Below, piece after piece: positions 1 through 5,717 of a stretch of 6,604 nucleotides of DNA. Location of the stretch: assembly GCA_012511135.1 (NCBI GenBank), contig JAAZGQ010000230.1:1-6604 (forward strand), given 5' to 3'. Every line of letters begins with the position of its first letter. Position 1 is the stretch's first letter. Under the pieces are notes generated by a model. The model saw only the letters and a list, made by a program, of their open reading frames with translations, was not told the DNA's origin and did not search any database. Source of the DNA: Bacteroidales bacterium (GTDB taxonomy: Bacteria; Bacteroidota; Bacteroidia; Bacteroidales; UBA1402). The position numbers and the translations under genes are program-made.

Positions 1-298
1 AAGTGGGAAATCCGCAATAGCCGCAGTTCAACTCCTGCTCCCCCTTGCGGCTGCCAAGAAGAACTACCGCCTGTGATTGCCGGATATTACCGGCATCTCT
101 GGCAAAAGAAGCCCGCTGGTTTTTTAATCCTATCCCTTCCATCTTGTTTGCCAGGATTTCCAGGTCATCACCGCTGACATAACTGAGCTCAAGACGGTCC
201 ATTCCTTTGGCTTTGGGAGCTGTGCGAGCTGCGGTCATCATACGTCTGGCCACCTCCAGGGCGGCCTTAATTGTGGTGTTTCTTTCGTTTTCTATCAT
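1..298 (-). CDS. DUF2148 ferredoxin-like domain protein (partial, C-terminus off the window)
   Basis: The frame opens with ATG at 298-296 and stays open to the window edge, giving the first 99 residues of a protein that is usually about 180-190 residues long. Visible features are an N-terminal helix rich in Ala and Arg (residues 10-27, with RRMMTAARTAPKAKG at 18-32), a segment starting FARDAGNIRQSQAVVLLG (65-82), and the Cys pair in LNCGYCGF (C92 and C95). This order matches the DUF2148 family, annotated as containing a ferredoxin domain and probably binding a metal or Fe-S cluster; its reaction is unknown. The remaining Cys residues would lie off the edge. The start is 2 nt after the TAA of the upstream methyltransferase gene, so the two are very probably co-transcribed and perhaps translationally coupled. 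The family call is from recognition of the sequence pattern, and the function is not inferred. Confidence 0.8.
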   Translation of the reverse strand, partial: MIENERNTTIKAALEVARRMMTAARTAPKAKGMDRLELSYVSGDDLEILANKMEGIGLKNQRASFARDAGNIRQSQAVVLLGSRKGEQELNCGYCGFPT

Positions 299-300
299 AA

Positions 301-1557
301 TTACAATGAATTATTTATTATTCGTTTTCCATAAATAAACACTTTGCTTTCGTCGGCCAAAGTGCTGGCAAAAATAAATTCCGTCCCTCCCTCTTTGAGA
401 GCCAACTTTTTTCGTAAAACATCGACCCCCACAGGAAAATTGCGTACTGCCAAATTGGCCTGCAGCAAGTCTGGAAGTTGTTTGTGAAAGTCTCTGGGTT
501 TAGCGGCTAGTGTCGCTTTTATTTCGAATATTTTCCCGGGGAAAGCAGGTTCAAGATTATCCGAAGTATACAAGTGACTGTTTTTGTGTAATTTTTCCAA
601 ACCGAATTTCTGAGCGGGTTCTACAAAAGCTCCGGCCTTTAATACGGAAGCATTGGGCTCGTATAAAAACTTTCCCGGTCGGGAGCTGTAAGCGCAGCTT
701 GCTTGTGCTTCGCTGCTTCGTGTAAAACGATAGACCTGAGCAGCTGCATTGCTTCTCAAATTGACGGCTGTTAGTTCGGGCTCTTTTGCTACATGCTTTG
801 CATCTAGAAGAAACAATACTTCTTTACACTCATTGTCAAGCGAAACCACGTGAATTTGTCTGGTGTGGGGCAACGATTTCAATGCAAGAGATAAATCAAT
901 CATTGGCGAAAGCTTGAGTAAAACCAGCTCTGCTTTTTGCAGCAATTCTGCATATATAACGCTTACATCAGGGCTGCAGTCCTGCAGTGCCACTATTTTG
1001 CTTCCATGCCTGTCACGTCGGGAGGGATCCAGATAAATAAAATCCAGTTTATCGCTCTGCTTTAGGTAATCTTCAGCACCCGCTGTCACAACCTGTATCC
1101 CGGGACAGTTTAAGGCTTTGAAATTATGAGCGGCTATTTTGCATAATTCTGGTTGTTTTTCGACATAAAAGAATTGCTCAAACAGCCCTGAAAGATAAAA
1201 GGCATCTACTCCAAAACCTCCGGTTAAATCTGCCCCCAGCGGAAGCTTTGCTACCGCTTTTTGCCCTGGTTGCTCTCGAATGAGGGATTGGAGCAAATCG
1301 TGTTTATATACAGCTGTATATTGGGAAGAACTTTGCTCCAGCGAAAGACTTGCAGGAAACACTAAATCCGGACATGCATACCAAGCTGGAACTTTGCGCA
1401 CAATATGCTGATAGCCTGATATCTGACTTAACACAAAAGCATAATCCATGCCCTTCAAACTCTGCCTTTGCAAGGCCAGCTTGCGGACATCATCCTGCAA
1501 ATGTTCTCTGACAAAGCGGTATTCAGCGGAATCTTTTGTATAAAAGTCAGAATGCAT
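301..1557 (-). CDS. PG_1098-type class I SAM-dependent methyltransferase with THUMP-like C-terminus
   Basis: This encodes 418 residues from ATG 1557-1555. Numbered from that Met, an N-terminal helical segment (about 1-60, with DVRKLALQ at 23-30) precedes a conserved SLEQSSSQYTAVYK stretch (72-85). The Rossmann methyltransferase core follows: SAM-binding motif I ADLTGGFGVD (109-118), the acidic strand end YVEKQ (131-135), and the motif IV-like LDPSRRD (176-182), then DCSPDV (193-198) and KLSPMIDL (215-222). The C-terminal part (about 290-418, with RNFPVGVDVLRKKL at 372-385) resembles the ferredoxin-like and THUMP-like domains of this Bacteroidetes family, which suggests an RNA substrate; the actual target is not known to me. 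A TTG at 1575 would add six residues, but it is part of the TATCTTTG promoter box and so is unlikely to be translated. No clear Shine-Dalgarno sequence is seen. It is the first gene of an operon with the DUF2148 gene. Confidence 0.88.
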   Translation of the reverse strand: MHSDFYTKDSAEYRFVREHLQDDVRKLALQRQSLKGMDYAFVLSQISGYQHIVRKVPAWYACPDLVFPASLSLEQSSSQYTAVYKHDLLQSLIREQPGQKAVAKLPLGADLTGGFGVDAFYLSGLFEQFFYVEKQPELCKIAAHNFKALNCPGIQVVTAGAEDYLKQSDKLDFIYLDPSRRDRHGSKIVALQDCSPDVSVIYAELLQKAELVLLKLSPMIDLSLALKSLPHTRQIHVVSLDNECKEVLFLLDAKHVAKEPELTAVNLRSNAAAQVYRFTRSSEAQASCAYSSRPGKFLYEPNASVLKAGAFVEPAQKFGLEKLHKNSHLYTSDNLEPAFPGKIFEIKATLAAKPRDFHKQLPDLLQANLAVRNFPVGVDVLRKKLALKEGGTEFIFASTLADESKVFIYGKRIINNSL

Positions 1558-1572
1558 GCACTGGTGTTTTTG

Positions 1573-1604
1573 CAAAGATAAGGAAATAGACCAACCAAAG
1601 TCAA
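1573..1604 (-). promoter_or_regulatory. Bacteroidetes-type promoter for the methyltransferase/DUF2148 operon
   Basis: On the minus strand a perfect TAnnTTTG box (TATCTTTG, 1580-1573) lies 21 bp downstream of a TTG (1604-1602), within the usual TTG-N17-23-TAnnTTTG spacing of Bacteroidetes primary sigma factor promoters. A second candidate -33 element, TTTG at 1599-1596, is only 15 bp away and fits less well. Transcription would start near 1566, giving a leader of roughly 8-10 nt before the ATG at 1557. This placement argues against the TTG start at 1575. Confidence 0.6.
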
Positions 1605-1652
1605 GTGATTTAAATTTGAGAGTCAGGGGCTATGCTTAACGCTGTTTTTGCT

Positions 1653-1660
1653 TACATTTG
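1653..1660 (+). promoter_or_regulatory. Candidate -7 box (TACATTTG) for the receiver/ATP-grasp gene
   Basis: TACATTTG is an exact TAnnTTTG match 23 bp before the ATG at 1684, which would place the transcription start near 1667. No TTG or TTTG is found at the expected 17-23 bp upstream, so the -33 element is weak or absent. Another exact box, TAAATTTG at 1611-1618, also lacks a -33 partner. The assignment rests on the box and its position only. Confidence 0.4.
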
Positions 1661-1683
1661 TGTTTTAGTTTGAACTCACGCCT

Positions 1684-2496
1684 ATGAATCCTGTCGACAG
1701 CCTCAAAAAATTGGATTTCAAAGATACCTCTTTTGCCAACCTGATGGTAAAACGCATCTTCAATATTTTACTGATCTCCAGTAAATACGATTTCTTTATG
1801 CTCGAAGATGACGGCAGGGTCGATGAACAGATCTTTAACGAATACATTTCGCTCAATCTGCGTTATCCCCCGCGTTTTACCCAGGTCTCTACCAAAAAGG
1901 AGGCCATGCAACAACTCAAACAAAACAACTTTGAGCTGATTATTTATATGCCCAGTGACAAAAGCAACGAGCATTTTGAAACTGCCAAGCAGATAAAACA
2001 CAAATGGCCCAACATTCCTATCGTTGTACTGACCCCTTTTTCCAGAGAAGTTTCGCAATACCTGGCCGATGCCGACACCAGCGCCATCGATTATGTATTC
2101 AGCTGGCTGGGTAATTCCGATTTGCTGCTGGCCATAGTCAAGCTCATGGAGGATAAAATGAATGTGGAAGAAGATGTCAATTCCGTGGGCGTACAAGTAA
2201 TTATGCTGGTCGAAGATTCTGTCCGTTTTTATTCTTCCATTTTGCCGGACATCTACAAATATGTACTGGAACAATCAAGGAATTTTGCTACCGAAGCCCT
2301 GAACGGACATCAACGGACACTCAGGATGAGGGGGCGTCTAAAAATTCTGTTGGCCCGCAGTTACGAGGAAGCCATGGAAATTCACGATAAATACAAAGAC
2401 TACATGCTGGGCATTATCTCGGATGTCAGTTTTATTAAAGAGGGTAAAAAAAATCAGAGTGCCGGCTTTATACTATGCAACGAAATACGGAAATAG
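1684..2496 (+). CDS. N-terminal fragment: tandem receiver-like domains, ended by TAG
   Basis: This open frame gives 270 residues. The first receiver-like domain (about 27-157) begins with NILLISSKYDFFMLEDDGR (27-45). Its strand-3 position reads ELIIYMPS (84-91) with no phosphoacceptor Asp, so it looks like a pseudo-receiver. The second (from about 171) has QVIMLVEDS (171-179), with an acidic pair E177/D178, and GIISDVSF (243-250), where D247 sits at the expected phosphoacceptor position. The fragment ends after helix 3 (CNEIRK, 265-270), so strand 4, strand 5 and the conserved Lys of receiver 2 are missing and the second fold would be incomplete. That makes a stable stand-alone product doubtful. 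ATG 1684 is chosen because it follows the TACATTTG box closely; no Shine-Dalgarno sequence is seen. The receiver assignment is from strand/motif pattern and is moderately secure. Confidence 0.75.
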   Translation: MNPVDSLKKLDFKDTSFANLMVKRIFNILLISSKYDFFMLEDDGRVDEQIFNEYISLNLRYPPRFTQVSTKKEAMQQLKQNNFELIIYMPSDKSNEHFETAKQIKHKWPNIPIVVLTPFSREVSQYLADADTSAIDYVFSWLGNSDLLLAIVKLMEDKMNVEEDVNSVGVQVIMLVEDSVRFYSSILPDIYKYVLEQSRNFATEALNGHQRTLRMRGRLKILLARSYEEAMEIHDKYKDYMLGIISDVSFIKEGKKNQSAGFILCNEIRK

Positions 2497-2565
2497 GATA
2501 ATGTACTGCCCATCATTATTAATTCCTCTGAAGCCTCCAACAGGACTTTTGCCGAGCAACACGAA

Positions 2566-4659
2566 ATGGGCTTTATACAAAAAGGTTCTAAAACCTATTC
2601 CAGGGAACTCAGACGACTACTTACCGACACTTTTGGGTTTGGCGATTTTGTGTTTAAGAATCCTCAAACCGGCGAAGAAGTAGCCCGTATTCAAAATATT
2701 CAGGAATTACAATCGGCCATTTTCGAAATTCCGGACGATTCGCTGCGCTATCATTTTGAACGCAATCATGCCTCACGCTGGCTGTTCTCCAGGGCCATGT
2801 TCCCCATTGCCCGTTTTATGAAAGCCATTCCCATTCAGGATTACGAAGATACAACCCCCGTAAGGAGAATGCTTTTCGACGCCATCGTATTGTACCGTAA
2901 AGTCAAAAACCAGGGAATTATTGCAGAATTTCAAAAAGGGCGATTTGACAAGTATTCCAATTTTGCCCGCATCGGTGAAGGATCCCTTGGAGGCAAAGGC
3001 AGAGGCCTGGCTTTTATGGATATTATGCTCAAAAGTCATCCGGAGCTGAAGAATTACGAAAACATACACATCGGCATCCCCAAAACCCTGGTTTTGTGTA
3101 CGGATATTTTCGATGAGTTCATGGAAAATAACCAGCTACACGAACTGGCATTGGCAGATCAGCCGGATGAAATTATTCTTGATCATTTTTTGAAGGCTCA
3201 TCTGCCTGCCTGGTTACTCGAAAACCTGAGTGCATTTGTGGATGTAGTCCGTAAACCCATAGCCATACGTTCCTCGAGTTTATTGGAAGATGCCCATTAT
3301 CAGCCTTTTGCCGGGATATATTCCACCTACATGATACCCTTCAACGAGCAGCCGGCAGCTATGCTCAACATGTTGAAATCGGCGATCAAGGCGGTGTATG
3401 CTTCTGTATTTTTCAGACAAAGCAAAGCTTATATGAAAGCTACTTCCAACCTTATTGACCAGGAAAAAATGGCCATCATCCTTGAAGAAGTATGCGGAAC
3501 AGCTTACGAAGGGCGATTTTATCCAACTTTATCGGGAGTTGCCCGTTCCCTGAATTATTATCCTATAGGCGAAGAGGAAGCACAGGACGGCATAGCCAAC
3601 GTTGCCCTGGGTTTGGGAAAATACATTGTGGACGGTGGTACCACCCTGAGGTTTTCACCCAAACACCCCAAACACATATTGCAAATGAGTTCGCTGGAGT
3701 ATGCTCTGCGCGAAACTCAAACACACTTTCTGGCCCTGGATCTTAAAAACAAATCCTTTCGGCTCAACGTTGATGACGGTCAAAACTTGCTGAAATTACC
3801 TGTGAACGAGGCCGAAAAAGACGGTAACCTTAATTTCCTGGCCTCCACTTTTGACCCGGTCGACCAAGTGCTTAGAGACGGATTATGGGAAGGTTGCCGC
3901 AAAGTAATTTCCTTTGTTCATATTCTGGAAAACGATGTTTTTCCCCTGGCCGAGATTTTAGCCAAGATTTTGGCATGGGGAGAGCAGGAAATGGGACGAC
4001 CTGTTGAAATTGAGTTTGCAGCAGATCTGCATCCTCACGAAGAGGACGACAGCTCTGAGCAAAAGTATTTTTATTTGTTGCAAATTCGCCCTATTGTTGA
4101 CACCAAAGAAATGTTGAACGAGAATCTGGACGAAATTCCCGAAGACCAATTGCTCATCAGAACCGTTTCTGCTCTCGGACAAGGAGTGGTGGGCGACATT
4201 TTTGATTTGGTCTACATCAAACCCGAATTGTTTAGCTCATCAAGCAATCAGCTTTGTGTCTACGAAATTGAAAAAATAAATAAACAATTAAGCGACGAAG
4301 GGCGCAATTACGTGTTGATAGGCCCGGGACGCTGGGGATCGAGCGATTCGTGGCTGGGCATTCCCGTGCGCTGGCCTCAAATTGGCAATGCCCGGCTGAT
4401 CGTCGAAACAGGATTGAGCAAATACCAAATTGATCCCAGTCAGGGCACCCATTTTTTTCAAAACCTGACATCGTTTGGAGTCCATTATTACAGCTTGCCT
4501 TACAGCAACAATGCCTATAATTACATCGATCACGAATACATAAATAATCATCCGGCTTTGTTTGAAAACCAATACCTGAAGCATCTGAGATTTGAAAAAG
4601 CCCTGGTGTTTAAAACCGATGGGAAAAAAGGTAAGGGAGTTTTGCTTAAAAGCAATTAA
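2566..4659 (+). CDS. C-terminal portion: PEP/pyruvate-binding (PPDK_N-type ATP-grasp) domain protein
   Basis: The frame is open from 2497, and the first in-frame ATG is at 2566, giving 697 residues. That ATG lies inside receiver 2, just before FIQKGSK with its conserved Lys, and has no ribosome-binding site, so it is probably not a native start. Residues here count from that Met. The PPDK_N-like ATP-grasp shows the Gly-rich GEGSLGGKGRG (137-147), the nucleotide-binding AIRSSSLLEDAHYQPFAG (233-250), GLGKYIVDGG (349-358), and the closing IEFA (482-485) with LLQIRPI (504-510). The C-terminal domain carries LIGPGRWGSSDSWLGIP (584-600) and DPSQGTHFFQNLTSFG (623-638), both strongly conserved in Bacteroidetes relatives. 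In PEP synthase the N-terminal domain phosphorylates a His on a swivelling domain; that domain is absent here, so the phosphate acceptor is unknown. The stop overlaps that of the opposing LytTR gene. Confidence 0.85.
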   Translation: MGFIQKGSKTYSRELRRLLTDTFGFGDFVFKNPQTGEEVARIQNIQELQSAIFEIPDDSLRYHFERNHASRWLFSRAMFPIARFMKAIPIQDYEDTTPVRRMLFDAIVLYRKVKNQGIIAEFQKGRFDKYSNFARIGEGSLGGKGRGLAFMDIMLKSHPELKNYENIHIGIPKTLVLCTDIFDEFMENNQLHELALADQPDEIILDHFLKAHLPAWLLENLSAFVDVVRKPIAIRSSSLLEDAHYQPFAGIYSTYMIPFNEQPAAMLNMLKSAIKAVYASVFFRQSKAYMKATSNLIDQEKMAIILEEVCGTAYEGRFYPTLSGVARSLNYYPIGEEEAQDGIANVALGLGKYIVDGGTTLRFSPKHPKHILQMSSLEYALRETQTHFLALDLKNKSFRLNVDDGQNLLKLPVNEAEKDGNLNFLASTFDPVDQVLRDGLWEGCRKVISFVHILENDVFPLAEILAKILAWGEQEMGRPVEIEFAADLHPHEEDDSSEQKYFYLLQIRPIVDTKEMLNENLDEIPEDQLLIRTVSALGQGVVGDIFDLVYIKPELFSSSSNQLCVYEIEKINKQLSDEGRNYVLIGPGRWGSSDSWLGIPVRWPQIGNARLIVETGLSKYQIDPSQGTHFFQNLTSFGVHYYSLPYSNNAYNYIDHEYINNHPALFENQYLKHLRFEKALVFKTDGKKGKGVLLKSN
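4656..4659. other. Overlapping convergent stop codons (shared TTAA)
   Basis: The palindrome TTAA supplies both stops: TAA at 4657-4659 ends the plus-strand ATP-grasp gene and TAA at 4658-4656 ends the minus-strand LytTR gene. There is therefore no intergenic space, and I see no stem-loop plus T-run around the junction. Transcripts of each gene must end inside the other gene or read through it. Confidence 0.9.
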
Positions 4660-5513
4660 AGCTCTTTCTGTAATTCTGTAAATCTGTTCATCAACCTGTT
4701 GCTGAAAGTCTTTGAAACAGGAATGTCCGGAACCAGGTCACTGTCCAGATCCAGGCTGAGACCTTCTTCACCTTTGCGAAGTATTTTAATCTTGTCAAAG
4801 TTTACCATAAAGGAGCGATGGCAACGAACAAGATATTTATTCCCCAGCAATTCATCGATGGTTTTGAGTGAATTCCTCAGCATAAAATGCTGCATTTTGC
4901 CTTTGCTTAAATAATGAATCTTTACGTAATTATCGGCAGACTCAATATAGTAGAGGCTGTTGATATCGACGGATAAACGCATCACTCCCTTCTCATCGTA
5001 AAAAGAGATCAGTCCGTTTTTTTGTTTTTCGCTCAGCAAGCCTTCCTGTTCGTGGATTCGCTTGAGCATTTTTTCGTTATCACGCCAGGAAAAATAAAGC
5101 CAAAGTATGGCATAGGGCAATAATAAAATCAGGCTGGTATTGATGGTGGCATTTTTCCAGATAGCCAGGAAAGGCCGGACATCCTGGAGTGCAAATAATT
5201 GAAACAAGGTGTAGAACAAGGACATGGCTATTACCTCTATGGCAACCCAGGCCAGGTACAGTAAAACTGAAATCTCGTGGTTCTTGTTGTAATTGTACAT
5301 GATGACACGGCTTACGGCCACCACACACATGCCCACCAGAATCACCAGATTGGAAAAAAGAAAGTAAGTGAGATCCGAAACTCCCCCAAGCCACATCTTG
5401 GAACCAAAAGGCTGGTAGATGTTTATAAACAATAGAGCGAAAATAGCGGTAAGCACTACCAGGCGCACCACATTGCCTTTTTCGTTTATGTAATCCGGAA
5501 TACTCTTGTCCAT
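4656..5513 (-). CDS. Membrane-anchored LytTR-family transcriptional regulator
   Basis: This encodes 285 residues from ATG 5513-5511. Four hydrophobic segments form the N-terminal half (about 15-33, 47-73, 80-109 and 124-143); the first ends in FINIYQPFG, a pattern common in Bacteroidetes regulators of this type. A charged, probably coiled linker follows (about 144-168). The LytTR DNA-binding domain spans about 169-279, with YYIESADNYVKIHY (188-201), LRNSLKTIDELL (212-223), the signature VRCHRSFMVNFDKI (229-242) and IPVSKTF (264-270). It should bind DNA while held at the inner membrane, sensing an unknown signal through its TM part; there is no receiver or kinase domain. A GTG at 5546 would add 11 residues but lies in the TATCTTTG box. 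AGAGGA at 5531-5526, 12 nt from the ATG, is a weak ribosome-binding site. Its targets cannot be told from the sequence. Confidence 0.9.
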   Translation of the reverse strand: MDKSIPDYINEKGNVVRLVVLTAIFALLFINIYQPFGSKMWLGGVSDLTYFLFSNLVILVGMCVVAVSRVIMYNYNKNHEISVLLYLAWVAIEVIAMSLFYTLFQLFALQDVRPFLAIWKNATINTSLILLLPYAILWLYFSWRDNEKMLKRIHEQEGLLSEKQKNGLISFYDEKGVMRLSVDINSLYYIESADNYVKIHYLSKGKMQHFMLRNSLKTIDELLGNKYLVRCHRSFMVNFDKIKILRKGEEGLSLDLDSDLVPDIPVSKTFSNRLMNRFTELQKEL

Positions 5514-5545
5514 AAATTCAGGCTTTCCTCTATTAAGAATAAGCA

Positions 5546-5576
5546 CAAAGATAGCTTATTTACATTTTACGCACAA
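5546..5576 (-). promoter_or_regulatory. Bacteroidetes-type promoter for the LytTR regulator
   Basis: On the minus strand TTG (5576-5574) is followed after 20 bp by TATCTTTG (5553-5546), an exact TAnnTTTG box with standard spacing. Transcription would start near 5539, about 26 nt before the ATG at 5513. The last base of the box is the first base of the GTG that could otherwise be read as a start, which is why that start is rejected. The -7 box is identical in sequence to the one before the methyltransferase operon. Confidence 0.65.
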
Positions 5577-5717
5577 TAGCTCCAATATATTTCGTCCCGC
5601 ATAGGGAACTTTCACCCTGTATACCGAGAAAAATCCCCCAAAAGCCTCTTAAATCCCATTTATTTGCGTAGGTACAAGGACTGTTGTTTTTTTGCTTCTG
5701 ATTTAATTATACATGGT

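Larger units (their letters stand above)
1684..4659 (+). pseudogene. Receiver-like / PEP-pyruvate-binding (ATP-grasp) protein interrupted by an in-frame TAG
   Basis: This is the whole 992-codon frame from ATG 1684 to TAA 4657-4659, which would give 991 residues, about the size expected for this Bacteroidetes family. Codon 271 (2494-2496) is TAG. The frame is identical on both sides, and conserved sequence resumes at once after it (DNVLPIIINSSE, residues 272-283), so only one codon is affected. The domains are receiver-like 1 (about 27-157), receiver-like 2 (about 171-315), a linker, a PEP-synthase/PPDK N-terminal ATP-grasp domain (about 425-805), and a C-terminal conserved domain (about 820-991). 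The stop falls in receiver 2 between helix 3 and strand 4. There is no phosphohistidine domain or PEP-binding barrel, so this is not a complete PEP synthase. The TAG may be a nonsense mutation, a sequence error or a readthrough site. The two open halves are listed separately; treating the gene as broken is the default reading and is not proven. Confidence 0.7.

Noticed and set aside
1768..2274. A 168-codon minus-strand frame opposite the receiver-like region.
   Set aside because: It is antisense to a region with clear domain motifs and shows no recognisable pattern. The same holds for the shorter antisense frames at 2773-3069, 3958-4182, 4232-4584 and 5747-6043.
2482..2497. Near-perfect tandem 8-mers GAAATACG/GAAATAGG at the amber codon, suggesting the stop arose by a small duplication.
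   Set aside because: An 8-bp insertion would have shifted the frame, yet the downstream frame is the same and the spacing between helix 3 and strand 4 looks normal.
2423..2683. An 86-codon frame across the TAG junction in frame 2, suggesting a frameshift pair.
   Set aside because: Its translation shows no family resemblance, while frame 1 carries conserved sequence on both sides of the TAG with correct spacing. No shift is needed.
1684..4659. Genome-wide reassignment of TAG to a sense codon.
   Set aside because: Only one in-frame TAG occurs among all the genes here. A reassigned codon should appear more often. All other visible stops are TAA, so this is not fully excluded.
2566..4659. Calling the C-terminal half phosphoenolpyruvate synthase (ppsA) or pyruvate phosphate dikinase.
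   Set aside because: Only the N-terminal nucleotide-binding domain is present. The phosphohistidine domain and PEP/pyruvate-binding barrel are missing.
5080..5394. A 104-codon minus-strand frame within the LytTR gene.
   Set aside because: It is an out-of-frame reading of the membrane-segment codons of the LytTR gene and has no independent start signal.
5659..5666. TTTATTTG as a -7 box for the hydrolase-like gene.
   Set aside because: It has one mismatch to TAnnTTTG and no TTG at a suitable distance upstream. It is too weak to list as a promoter.
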